The notes under the pieces are model-generated. The model was not told the DNA's origin. It was given only the letters and a program-made list of their open reading frames with translations, and ran no database searches. A stretch of DNA of 64,000 nucleotides from Apilactobacillus kunkeei (GTDB taxonomy: Bacteria; Bacillota; Bacilli; Lactobacillales; Lactobacillaceae): positions 1-64,000 of the forward strand of contig NZ_VBSE01000034.1 of the NCBI RefSeq assembly GCF_005930975.1, given 5' to 3'. This document shows, one piece after another, positions 25,886 to 33,227 of this stretch. Each line of letters starts with the position of its first letter. The stretch's first letter is position 1. Position numbers and translations under genes: made by a program.

Positions 25886-26632
25886 ATGAAAAAGAACTTT
25901 AAAAAGGCCGTGCTAGCTCTAGTACCTGCCGCAACTCTATTTTTCTCAACTGGTGTAAGTGCATTTGCTGAAACTTCAACACCTACTTCAACACCAACTA
26001 CATCAAAAGATACAAGCAAGAGTGATTCAAAAGGTACTACAAGCACACCAGCTGCATCAAAAGATACAAGCAAGAGTGGTTCAGAAGGTACTACAAATGC
26101 ATCATCTGCATCAGCGGATAAAAGCAATGATTCTAAGTCATCAGACACATCTTCATCAAAATCAGATGATAAAACTGTAACAACAGATACTAAGAAAGAT
26201 GCAACTTCAGCTACAACAGATACTAAGAAGGATGCAACTAAGTCAGAAACTAAACTAGAAGCTACCAAGACTGATACAACTGCTGAAACTAAGACTGTAA
26301 AAAAACATGTAGCTAAGAAGTCATCAAAGAAAGCAGTAAAGAAGACAGTTGCAAAGAAGACAACTAAGAAAGAAGCCAAGAAGGCTGCTAAGAAAGCTGC
26401 TGCAAAGAAAGAAGCCAAGAAGGCCGCAAAGAAAGCTGCTAAAAAAACAACCAAGAAACATGCAAAGAAAGCAACTAAGAAGCATGTAAAGAAGACTTCA
26501 CATAAGAAGAGTGCTGTTAAGAAACATGCAAAGAAGCACTCAAAGAAGCATGCAAAGAAAGTAACTAAAAAACACTCAAAGAAGACAGCACACAAGAAGG
26601 TTTCACACAAAAAGGCTGCTCACAAAGAATAG
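25886..26632 (+). CDS. Secreted polycationic Lys/Ala/His-rich protein
   Basis: A 248-residue protein: signal peptide (residues 1-29; FKKAVLALVPAATLFFSTG, cleavage near AFAE), a Ser/Thr/Asp-rich linker with two near-repeats of SKDTSKSGS (residues 30-135), then 110 residues of almost only Lys, Ala, His and Thr (KKAAKKAAAKKEAKKAAKKA; KKHAKKHSKKHAKK). The tail resembles histone H1/HU-type extensions but is exported. No wall-anchor motif. It probably binds anionic polymers, that is teichoic acid, extracellular DNA or host glycans, and the His-Lys clusters could bind metal. Function is inferred. Confidence 0.75.
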   Translation: MKKNFKKAVLALVPAATLFFSTGVSAFAETSTPTSTPTTSKDTSKSDSKGTTSTPAASKDTSKSGSEGTTNASSASADKSNDSKSSDTSSSKSDDKTVTTDTKKDATSATTDTKKDATKSETKLEATKTDTTAETKTVKKHVAKKSSKKAVKKTVAKKTTKKEAKKAAKKAAAKKEAKKAAKKAAKKTTKKHAKKATKKHVKKTSHKKSAVKKHAKKHSKKHAKKVTKKHSKKTAHKKVSHKKAAHKE

Positions 26633-26639
26633 TAAAAAT

Positions 26640-26674
26640 AAAAAAAGGATCATCGAAATGATGGTTCTTTTTTT
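26640..26674 (+). terminator. Terminator
   Basis: ATCATC/GATGGT-type stem (AAAAAAGGATCATC with GATGGTTCTTTTTTT), seven bases after the stop. Confidence 0.8.
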
Positions 26675-26680
26675 ATACAC

Positions 26681-26711
26681 TTGACTTATAGTTAACTCTA
26701 ACTGGTACATT
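26681..26711 (+). promoter_or_regulatory. MerR-type autoregulated promoter
   Basis: TTGACT (26681-26686), a 19-base spacer with the dyad AGTTAACT, and TACATT as -10 (26706-26711). The long spacer with a central dyad suggests the MerR protein encoded next acts here. It resembles the promoter at 16444-16474. Confidence 0.6.
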
Positions 26712-26741
26712 TACTATTGAAGTTAGTAGAAAGGACTTTTT

Positions 26742-27146
26742 ATGAACAAATATAGCATTGGAAAATTTGCCACCAAGGTCGGACTAACCACATACACATT
26801 GAGATATTACGATAAACAGAAGTTAATTATCCCTAAACGTGACGGAAATAATAGGCGATACTATGATGATGAGGACGTAAAGTGGATTGGGTTTATTTTG
26901 CACCTTAAGGGAACGGGTATGTTAATGACCGAAATTCAAGAATATGTTGAATTGCGCAAACAAGGAGATTCCACCATTAATCAGAGAAAGAAGTTGTTAC
27001 AGTCCGTTAGGAAGAGAAGCATTGCTGATATTAACGAGCGTAAGTCTCACTTGGAAATTTTATCTCTTAAAATTGATTGGTATGATGGCAAACTAAAGCA
27101 TAAGGTCAACGAAAACTTCGAAGAATATATTAAACGATTTAGATAG
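26742..27146 (+). CDS. MerR family transcriptional regulator
   Basis: A 134-residue MerR protein: winged helix at residues 4-72 (YSIGKFATKVGLTTYTLRYYDKQKLIIPKRD, then NRRYYDDEDVKWIGFILHLKGTGM) and a C-terminal dimerisation helix. No cysteine in the effector region, so it is not a metal/thiol sensor of the classical kind. It resembles the aldehyde- or stress-responsive AdhR/NmlR-like group. First gene of an operon with a cupin and a CMD-family protein. Confidence 0.85.
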   Translation: MNKYSIGKFATKVGLTTYTLRYYDKQKLIIPKRDGNNRRYYDDEDVKWIGFILHLKGTGMLMTEIQEYVELRKQGDSTINQRKKLLQSVRKRSIADINERKSHLEILSLKIDWYDGKLKHKVNENFEEYIKRFR

Positions 27147-27158
27147 GAGTTGTCATTA

Positions 27159-27584
27159 ATGAATGAAGAAGTAAAGAATGGGATTATTTTTGATCGTGGA
27201 CCTAAGAACGATGTATACGCAAAATACTTTACTGGTCAAAGCTACCTAAGTGGAATGATTAGTCCAAAAGACGAAGTGAATGTCGGTGTCGGAAATGTTA
27301 CCTTTGAACCGGGATGTCGAAATAATTGGCATATACACCATGACGGATACCAGTTACTATTGGTGACTGGTGGAATTGGATTGTATCAAGAAGAAGACAA
27401 ACCAGCTAGATTATTACGACCAGGGGATGTCGTGGTAACTCATGATGGTGTTAAACATTGGCATGGTGCTACTTCAGATAGTTGGTTTTCACATATTGCA
27501 ATCACTGCCGGAACTCCTGAATGGCTAGAATCAGTAAATGATAATCAGTATAATCAAGCCAATAACGAAGGAAAGCGTGATTAA
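27159..27584 (+). CDS. Cupin domain protein
   Basis: A 141-residue single-cupin protein. Motif 1, NWHIHHDGYQLLLVTGGIG, holds two His and the following motif 2 is HDGVKHWHGAT, so metal ligands are present. The usual acidic ligand is replaced by Gln in DGYQ. This combination with CMD proteins is common in small redox operons. Start ATG 27159 with AGGAG; TTG 27150 is too close to it. It ends one base before the next gene. Confidence 0.8.
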   Translation: MNEEVKNGIIFDRGPKNDVYAKYFTGQSYLSGMISPKDEVNVGVGNVTFEPGCRNNWHIHHDGYQLLLVTGGIGLYQEEDKPARLLRPGDVVVTHDGVKHWHGATSDSWFSHIAITAGTPEWLESVNDNQYNQANNEGKRD

Positions 27585-27585
27585 T

Positions 27586-27897
27586 ATGAAAAAACAGACA
27601 GCTGGAAGAGATAACTTAGGTGAATTCGCTCCTAAGTTTGCCGAAATTAATGATGATGTACTATTTGGTCAAGTTTGGAGTAGAGAATCACAACTCTCTT
27701 TAAAACAACGCAGTATGATTACAATCAGTAGTTTAATTGCTGCAGGTAATTTTGAACAATTGAAAGCTCATCTTCAGATGGGTAAAGAAAACGGCATTAC
27801 TAAAGATGAAATTTCAGAAATCATCACACATTTGTCTTTTTATGTTGGTTGGCCAAAAGCATGGTCGGCGTTTAATGTGGCTAGAAAAATTTTCTAA
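27586..27897 (+). CDS. Carboxymuconolactone decarboxylase (CMD) family protein
   Basis: A 103-residue protein of the gamma-carboxymuconolactone decarboxylase/AhpD superfamily: VWSRESQLSLKQRSMITISSLIAAGNFEQLKAHLQMGKENG and YVGWPKAWSAFNVA are the two family blocks. It has no Cys pair, so it is the decarboxylase-like not AhpD-like type. Cotranscribed with the MerR and cupin genes; usual role of such pairs is detoxification, substrate unknown. Confidence 0.8.
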   Translation: MKKQTAGRDNLGEFAPKFAEINDDVLFGQVWSRESQLSLKQRSMITISSLIAAGNFEQLKAHLQMGKENGITKDEISEIITHLSFYVGWPKAWSAFNVARKIF

Positions 27898-27929
27898 TAA
27901 CTTTCTTTGGTTACGAAAGAGTATAACAA

Positions 27930-28034
27930 ATAAACAAGAAGTTAAAATTAAAACACTTAACTAAGAAGCACAGACGTATCCTAATCTTCAAACGTGCACA
28001 AATAAGAAAAGCAATTCGTAAGTTAACTAAGTAA
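27930..28034 (+). CDS. Possible 34-aa highly basic peptide, ATA start (doubtful)
   Basis: An open frame bounded upstream by TAA at 27924 reads NKKLKLKHLTKKHRRILIF then KRAQIRKAIRKLTK after an initial ATA. About half of the residues are Lys or Arg. There is no standard start codon; GAAAGAG lies eight bases upstream of the ATA. A terminator follows at 28038. It may be a real small gene, a decayed one, or chance. Confidence 0.25.
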   Translation: MNKKLKLKHLTKKHRRILIFKRAQIRKAIRKLTK

Positions 28035-28037
28035 TCT

Positions 28038-28070
28038 TAAAAGACGCTATCAAACGATAGCGTCTTTTTT
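28038..28070 (+). terminator. Terminator
   Basis: AAAAGACGCTATC/GATAGCGTCTTTT stem with AAAC loop, T-run; ends the MerR-cupin-CMD transcription unit. Confidence 0.9.
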
Positions 28071-28094
28071 GCTGCACTTAATTGACAACTTATT

Positions 28095-28162
28095 TTGACA
28101 TGTCGGTTAACAATTGGTAATATATGGAATTGTTAACTTTATATAAAACGACGGTTAACAAT
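28095..28162 (+). promoter_or_regulatory. bioY promoter with BirA-type half-sites
   Basis: TTGACA (28095-28100), 17-base spacer, TAATAT (28118-28123). GTTAACAATT (28106-28115) lies between -35 and -10, its exact reverse complement AATTGTTAAC at 28128-28137, and a third half-site GGTTAACAAT at 28153-28162. The second and third form TTGTTAAC-N16-GTTAACAA, the layout of BirA operators. Biotin repression is predicted. Confidence 0.75.
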
Positions 28163-28174
28163 AAGGAGAGAGAT

Positions 28175-28723
28175 ATGAAAACGAGAGACGTGACACAAAT
28201 CGCGCTGATGACGGCGTTAATTATTGCATTGGCATTCGTACCAGCAATTCCAGTTGCAATTATTCCGGTACCAATCGTTCTACAGAATTTTGGAATTATG
28301 TTATCTGGTTTATTATTAGGTGGTAAAAAGGGAACTATTTCAGTAGCAATTTTAATGGCAATGGTAGCTGTTGGGCTACCGGTTCTTACTGGAGGACATG
28401 GTGGAGCAATTAGTTTCATCGGCCCCTCTGGAGGATACCTATTGTCGTGGCTATTAATGCCTTCACTAATGGCGCTTTTTAATCGATTATGTAGTGCATT
28501 TGTCGATAAAAATAGTTTTTGGAATGTATTAATTTCTACTATTATAGTAAGTATCGTAATATCATACTCAATTGCGATTGTGTGGATCAGTGTGCAGATG
28601 CACATCACATTGAGTCAATCATTACTTGCTAACATGGTATTTATTCCAGGCGACATTATCAAGGCTGTTATTGCTGCCTTCGTTGCCAAACGATTATTAC
28701 CAATCATTAATAAAAATGCTTAA
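28175..28723 (+). CDS. bioY: Biotin transporter BioY (ECF S component)
   Basis: A 182-residue membrane protein with the BioY pattern: RDVTQIALMTALIIALAFVP, FGIMLSGLLLGGKKGTISV, GLPVLTGGHGGAISFIGPSG with the Gly-rich loop, and about six helices. It binds biotin as the S component of an energy-coupling-factor transporter; the ECF module is not in the window. Start ATG 28175 with AAGGAGAG. The upstream operator and the birA gene nearby suggest a complete local biotin circuit of uptake and repression. Confidence 0.9.
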   Translation: MKTRDVTQIALMTALIIALAFVPAIPVAIIPVPIVLQNFGIMLSGLLLGGKKGTISVAILMAMVAVGLPVLTGGHGGAISFIGPSGGYLLSWLLMPSLMALFNRLCSAFVDKNSFWNVLISTIIVSIVISYSIAIVWISVQMHITLSQSLLANMVFIPGDIIKAVIAAFVAKRLLPIINKNA

Positions 28724-28784
28724 TATTTTTCCTTTCTCGCATTGACGTATATAATGGTGACAAAAGCAAAAAGGGGATGTTTTC

Positions 28785-28967
28785 ATGGATACATCAAAAA
28801 TGATTAATCCTATGTTAGGTTGGAAGTTACGTCCACTTGTTGAACAAGTGACTTCAACTGATGATATTGAAGATATCAAATTTAACTACATGTTAATGCC
28901 TAAGCCAGATACGCCAGAACATGCTGCAGAATGGAAGAAGGTATTAGCGCAATATGAAAATAAGTAA
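28785..28967 (+). CDS. Hypothetical protein, 60 aa
   Basis: A 60-residue soluble protein (MDTSKMINPMLGWKLRPLVE ... DTPEHAAEWKKVLAQYENK) with AAGGGGAT ribosome binding site. The TP-EHAAEWKKVL end resembles a small conserved family often seen in lactobacilli, unnamed here. Overlaps the VOC gene by 14 bases, so translation is coupled. Confidence 0.65.
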   Translation: MDTSKMINPMLGWKLRPLVEQVTSTDDIEDIKFNYMLMPKPDTPEHAAEWKKVLAQYENK

Positions 28968-29340
28968 TTTTGACCATTTTGTTTTAACAGTCAATAACAT
29001 TCAAGATAGTCTTGATTTTTATAATGGAATTTTAGGGATGGAAAAAATCACCTTTAATAAAGGTGATATTAAAAGATACGCCGTAAAATTTGGTCATTCA
29101 AAAATTAATTTTCATGAGGTTGGAAATGAATTTGAACCAAAGGCAGAAGTGCCTACACCAGGATCGGCAGATTTTTGTTTAGTGACATCTACTCCCATTA
29201 ACGATGTCGTTAAGGAAATAAGAAGCAAAGGTTGCGATATTATTCAAGGCCCTGTTGAGAAATCTGGAGCAGATGGAAAAATCATTTCAGTTTATTTACG
29301 AGATCCAGATGATAATTTAGTAGAAATATCTAATTATTAA
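28954..29340 (+). CDS. VOC family protein (glyoxalase/bleomycin-resistance fold)
   Basis: A 128-residue vicinal-oxygen-chelate protein: FDHFVLTVNNIQDSLDFYNG (metal ligand His), INFHEVG, and YLRDPDDNLVEISNY (ligand Glu). Such small proteins include glyoxalase and dioxygenase-like enzymes and antibiotic-binding proteins; the substrate is unknown. Cotranscribed with the upstream 60-residue protein. Confidence 0.85.
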   Translation: MKISNFDHFVLTVNNIQDSLDFYNGILGMEKITFNKGDIKRYAVKFGHSKINFHEVGNEFEPKAEVPTPGSADFCLVTSTPINDVVKEIRSKGCDIIQGPVEKSGADGKIISVYLRDPDDNLVEISNY

Positions 29341-29368
29341 AAACAGCGTTTTTATGCTGTTTTTTATT
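29339..29368 (+). terminator. Terminator
   Basis: AAACAGC/GCTGTTT stem with AT loop and T-run, immediately after the VOC stop. Confidence 0.75.
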
Positions 29369-29398
29369 TGCTATATAATTAGACAATGGAGGAGTAAT

Positions 29399-29875
29399 AT
29401 GGATCCTGTATTAATTGTGCTTAGGGGAAATGCAGTGACTGGAAAGACCAGTGTTGCATCAGCTCTACAAGAAAGACTAGGAACCACGAACGTAATGTTG
29501 GTTCAACAAGATATAACTGAAAAACATACAGATACACAAATTCCAATGATTCAAAAGCTGGTTAACTACGGAAAAAAGCACTTCCATTATGTTATTTTGG
29601 ATGGGATTTTGCCCAAGGAAGTATACGGAGAAATGTTACATAGTTTCATTAAAGACTTTGGTAGCCAACAATTAGTGTATTACTTTAATGATTCGTTCGA
29701 ACAAACATTGAAGCATAACGAACAAAAAATTCAGCCACACGATATCGACAAACTAAAATCGTGGTGGATTGATTCAGATATACTATCCGTTGAAGATATA
29801 AAATTAGAGAACGGTGAAATTGAAGAATATACTAATCAAATCATTGATGATATCAACGATTTACCTCTATTCTGA
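29399..29875 (+). CDS. P-loop kinase-like protein
   Basis: A 158-residue P-loop NTPase: Walker A in LRGNAVTGKTSVASAL (residues 8-23), a HYVILDGIL Walker-B-like strand (about 65-73), and a C-terminal lid (QKIQPHDIDKLKSWWIDSD). The layout resembles small chloramphenicol-phosphotransferase/zeta-toxin-like or nucleoside kinases. No antitoxin partner is beside it. Start ATG 29399 with GGAGGA. Confidence 0.75.
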   Translation: MDPVLIVLRGNAVTGKTSVASALQERLGTTNVMLVQQDITEKHTDTQIPMIQKLVNYGKKHFHYVILDGILPKEVYGEMLHSFIKDFGSQQLVYYFNDSFEQTLKHNEQKIQPHDIDKLKSWWIDSDILSVEDIKLENGEIEEYTNQIIDDINDLPLF

Positions 29876-30029
29876 TTTTATATTAAATTGGATTTAAAAG
29901 AGAGATACATTTGTAAATAATTAATATCTAATTAAAATGTGTACAAAAATGTTATACACCCTTGCTAATGATTCATTTTTATTTTATATTAATTCTTGTG
30001 TTTTTTTAGATCGTCATATATAATAAGAA

Positions 30030-30161
30030 CAGTTGTTCGCATAAAGGCGATCAGTTAACTCATATTTATTATGTTAATGAGACCTCTCATCTCATTAATA
30101 CATTTATATTTTCTTATCTCTCTCAAAAAAAGACCACTCTCTCTCAAGAAGGTCTTTTTTT
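30030..30161 (+). ncRNA. Candidate small RNA with CU-rich single-stranded segments
   Basis: A TATAAT box at about 30018-30023 is followed by about 135 bases without an open frame. There is a perfect nine-pair hairpin TTAATGAGA/TCTCATTAA (30074-30098) and then the terminator at 30125. The segments TTATCTCTCTC (30114-30124) and ACTCTCTCTC (30136-30145) are unpaired or in the terminator loop and could pair with purine-rich ribosome binding sites. It could be an orphan sRNA; expression is not shown. Confidence 0.45.
30125..30161. terminator. Bidirectional terminator
   Basis: AAAAAAAGACC/GGTCTTTTTTT stem with a 15-base CU-rich loop; serves the region upstream and the convergent glyA. Confidence 0.8.
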
Positions 30162-30172
30162 ATTTTACATAT

Positions 30173-31405
30173 TTATCTGTTAATGGGATGTTTAATGACT
30201 AGGTCATGTACTTGTTGCTTGGCATCATCTAAGATGTTTTGATGACCAGGATGATTTAATACATCAACAATGATAGTGGCTACTTTGATAGCATCATCTT
30301 CACTGAAGTTACGACTAGTGATAGTAGGAGTACCAATTCGGATTCCTTCCATAGTATCACCATTTTCTAAGGGCAATAGTTCTTTGTTAGTGGCAATTCC
30401 CACAGAGTAAAGTAGTTCAGCTGCTTGATCACCAGTAAGACCAACTGCGTTTAAATCCAATGTCATTTCATGATTTTCGGTATCACCAGATACAACACGA
30501 ATCTTTTCATCTTGATTAAACACTTTGGCCATTGCTTTAGCATTCTTGATTACATTAACGGCATATTCATGGAAGTCTGTTTTCAAGGCTTCACCCAATG
30601 CAACGGCTTTGGCAGCAATAACATGTTCTAAAGCACCACTTTGTGATATTGGGAAAACTGCGTAGTCTAACTTATCTGCAAATTTTGCCTTGGCTAATAT
30701 CATACCACCTCGTGGTCCACGTAAAGTTTTGTGGGTCGTTGTAGTCACAACGTCAGCAACTTCAACTGGGTTAGGGTGAACTCCAGCTGCAACTAGTCCA
30801 GCAATGTGGGCCATATCGACCATTAGGATGGCGCCGACTTCATCAGCTATTTTTCTAAATTCATTCCAGTCAATGATATGACTGTATGCGGAAGCACCAG
30901 CAATGATTAGTTTTGGTTTTACTTCTAAAGCGATTTGGCGAATGTTTTCAAAGTCTAGTAATTCTGTTTTAGGGTCAACACCATAAAAATGAGAATCGTA
31001 AAGTTGACCGGAGAAGTTATGTTTTTGACCGTGGGTAAAATGACCACCAGCATGCTCACTCATTGCAAGAATATTATCACCGGGTTTTAAGAAAGCGGCA
31101 TATACAGCTTGGTTGGCTTGGCTTCCAGAATGAGGATGAACGTTTGCATATTCTGCGTGAAATAATTCTTCTGCACGTTGTTTAGCAATTCTATCAATTT
31201 CATCAATTGCTTCGTTCCCGGTATAGACACGTTTTTCAGGATATCCTACTGCATATTTATTCGTTAATACAGAACCTTGAGCTGCACGTACAGCCTTGGA
31301 TGCAATGTTTTCTGATGCAATTAATTCAATGACGTTATCTTGACGATTGTTTTCGTGTTTGATTGCTTTGAAAATTTCTGGATCTTCTTTTGAAAAATCA
31401 TACAT
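30173..31405 (-). CDS. glyA: Serine hydroxymethyltransferase
   Basis: A 410-residue PLP enzyme converting serine and tetrahydrofolate to glycine and methylene-tetrahydrofolate. The PLP lysine lies in VVTTTTHKTLRGPRGG. SGSQANQAVY and MVDMAHIAGLVAAG are conserved cofactor contacts, as is ENIASKAV near the start. Full length. Ribosome binding site AAAGGAGAATAA. It is preceded by a glycine T-box leader, so glycine supply is sensed by uncharged tRNA-Gly. Confidence 0.97.
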   Translation of the reverse strand: MYDFSKEDPEIFKAIKHENNRQDNVIELIASENIASKAVRAAQGSVLTNKYAVGYPEKRVYTGNEAIDEIDRIAKQRAEELFHAEYANVHPHSGSQANQAVYAAFLKPGDNILAMSEHAGGHFTHGQKHNFSGQLYDSHFYGVDPKTELLDFENIRQIALEVKPKLIIAGASAYSHIIDWNEFRKIADEVGAILMVDMAHIAGLVAAGVHPNPVEVADVVTTTTHKTLRGPRGGMILAKAKFADKLDYAVFPISQSGALEHVIAAKAVALGEALKTDFHEYAVNVIKNAKAMAKVFNQDEKIRVVSGDTENHEMTLDLNAVGLTGDQAAELLYSVGIATNKELLPLENGDTMEGIRIGTPTITSRNFSEDDAIKVATIIVDVLNHPGHQNILDDAKQQVHDLVIKHPINR

Positions 31406-31423
31406 AATTTATTCTCCTTTTGG

Positions 31424-31650
31424 TAAATAAAAAAACGCCCCTGTACTTTCGTACAAGGGCGTCGTAACACTGTTCCACCTTATTTTTATATCAAGCTCGC
31501 ACTTGATACCTCTGGTTCTTAATGCGCATTAAGATTTCGATTCAATTGATAAATCTTGACTGCCTTCATCCAAGGACTTGGTATCTCGTTTCACTAAATC
31601 AGATACTCGCTTAACAAGTCGATTTGAATTACTACTTTCAAGTTGACACA
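31424..31650 (-). promoter_or_regulatory. T-box leader of glyA, glycine specifier GGC
   Basis: On the minus strand a CTTGA...TCAAG-based Stem I carries AGTAGTA-type motif on the 5' side and GAAGGCAG on the 3' side, with GGC (31564-31562) in the specifier position. The T-box motif AAGGTGGAACAGTG (31482-31468) follows, then the GC-rich terminator at 31464-31427 (ACGCCCTTGTAC/GTACAGGGGCGT) with T-run. A promoter with TTGACA, 17-base spacer and TATTCT lies just upstream. tRNA-Gly(GCC) is therefore the likely effector. Confidence 0.85.
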
Positions 31651-31691
31651 AGAATATATCAAAAAAATTATACTGTCAAACTATTTTTTAA

Positions 31692-33191
31692 TTAATTTGT
31701 AATTCTGTTTTGAAAACGGTGGTAAAAACTCCATGCGATGATGATAAAGAATACCGGACCAAATAGTGTCCAGAAAGCGGTTTGAAAGTCATTTTGTAAT
31801 AGTGGTTGAAGTGTTGTAAAAATAATTGCAAAACTTAAAGCTAAAATTGTAATAATTGATGTTATCCATGTTGTCCAATTATTCTTATAGAAGATGAAAT
31901 TGTCACTGGTTTGCTGTACGCGCTTCTTAAAGATAGGGAAAGCAATAACTAAGAATAAGTATGGCACGGCAGTCGTCATATTGTTCATGTCGGTCAAAAT
32001 GGTGTAGAAGGTTTGTGCACTTGATCCACCAAATGAAATTCCGGCGATGATTAGAATAATAATAAAACATTGAGCCCATAATGCGTTAGCTGGGACATTA
32101 AAACGGTTAATCTTTGTTAAGCGCTTTGGCCATAGTTCCTTAGGAGAACCTTCGATAAATGACTTAATAGGTGCGTAAGTTAAGAAAATAAATTCACCGG
32201 CGTAACTTAGAAATCCTGTCAAACTAGTAATTCTAGTCACCCATTGTCCCATGACAAGAGATTGTGCAACACTAAGGTGTAAGAAATTATGACCAAAGAC
32301 GTATCCTAGATTGGTAAGTAATGCAAAACGAACGTTACCTAAGTTGATATTAGAACCGCTTAAAGTATGTAACCAATTAGTACTGATTCCACAGAGTAAG
32401 ATGCCGATTAAGTATCCTATGGTCATGATAATAGTTGCAATTACAACAGCGCGAGGGAAAGTACGCTTAGGGTTCCTGGTGTTATCAGTAATACTACCTA
32501 GCGTTTCCATTCCGGCGTACGCAAAGATAGCATAGACTAAGAACGAAAAAATGGCAATCGGTGATTGGAACGCAGGATTAGGTGAATTCAGTAAAGCGTG
32601 GGTTGTAACGGGTTCAGCAAAGTGACCATGATTAGCAGCTAACACAAAAATCGATAATAAGATAAAAATAGTCATGTCGAAAATACCAATAATCCCACTA
32701 AAGTAAGAAAGGCTGGCGATAGACTTCATTCCATGATTGGCTAACCAAGTCATGATAATAATGACAATAATTCCTAAAATTCCAATGGTAGCAGTAGAAT
32801 CCAAGGATCCGATGTGCCAGCTGCTGGTAGTATCATGACCTGAGATAGTAACCGCTAGGGGAATCCACATGGTGGTTAGCATGAAAACCATTGTAATGAT
32901 CCAGCCTGCTAACCAGGTGAAACTACCGATGAATGCCCACTTCTTACCGATGCAATGTTCTAACCAAGAATAAATTCCTCCGTGTGCGTCCTTGTATGAA
33001 GAACCAAATTCAGCGAACATCATACTGGTTGGAATAAAGAATAATACTGCTCCTAATATGTACCAAATGATACTGGAGTATCCCATTTGATAAAATGCTG
33101 TTTGTGAATTGGAAATTCCGAAGATGGTGGAAAAGATAATTAACACCAATCCCATCGTTGATATCTTATTGTTACTTGAGACCTTATCCAT
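31692..33191 (-). CDS. APC-family transporter, predicted lysine permease
   Basis: A 499-residue protein with 12 to 14 hydrophobic helices, resembling the glutamate/GABA antiporter-YjeM subgroup of APC (ISTMGLVLIIFSTIFGISNS; FAEFGSSYKDAHGGIYSWLE; FAYAGMETLGSITDNTRNPK). Annotation by homology would give glutamate/GABA exchange. The lysine riboswitch directly upstream instead points to lysine uptake or lysine/cadaverine exchange. Start ATG with GAAGGGAG. Confidence 0.85.
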   Translation of the reverse strand: MDKVSSNNKISTMGLVLIIFSTIFGISNSQTAFYQMGYSSIIWYILGAVLFFIPTSMMFAEFGSSYKDAHGGIYSWLEHCIGKKWAFIGSFTWLAGWIITMVFMLTTMWIPLAVTISGHDTTSSWHIGSLDSTATIGILGIIVIIIMTWLANHGMKSIASLSYFSGIIGIFDMTIFILLSIFVLAANHGHFAEPVTTHALLNSPNPAFQSPIAIFSFLVYAIFAYAGMETLGSITDNTRNPKRTFPRAVVIATIIMTIGYLIGILLCGISTNWLHTLSGSNINLGNVRFALLTNLGYVFGHNFLHLSVAQSLVMGQWVTRITSLTGFLSYAGEFIFLTYAPIKSFIEGSPKELWPKRLTKINRFNVPANALWAQCFIIILIIAGISFGGSSAQTFYTILTDMNNMTTAVPYLFLVIAFPIFKKRVQQTSDNFIFYKNNWTTWITSIITILALSFAIIFTTLQPLLQNDFQTAFWTLFGPVFFIIIAWSFYHRFQNRITN

Positions 33192-33227
33192 AATATTTTT
33201 CTCCCTTCAAAAGAAGAGTGCTACGGT

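Noticed and set aside
25843-26610. Long Phe/Cys/Ala-rich open frame on the minus strand
   Set aside because: It is the antisense shadow of the Lys/Ala-rich secreted protein gene at 25886; its composition mirrors AAG/GCT repeats and it has no ribosome binding site.
29399-29875. Zeta-type toxin
   Set aside because: The Walker A protein is similar in size but no antitoxin gene lies next to it and the zeta-specific substrate residues cannot be recognised.
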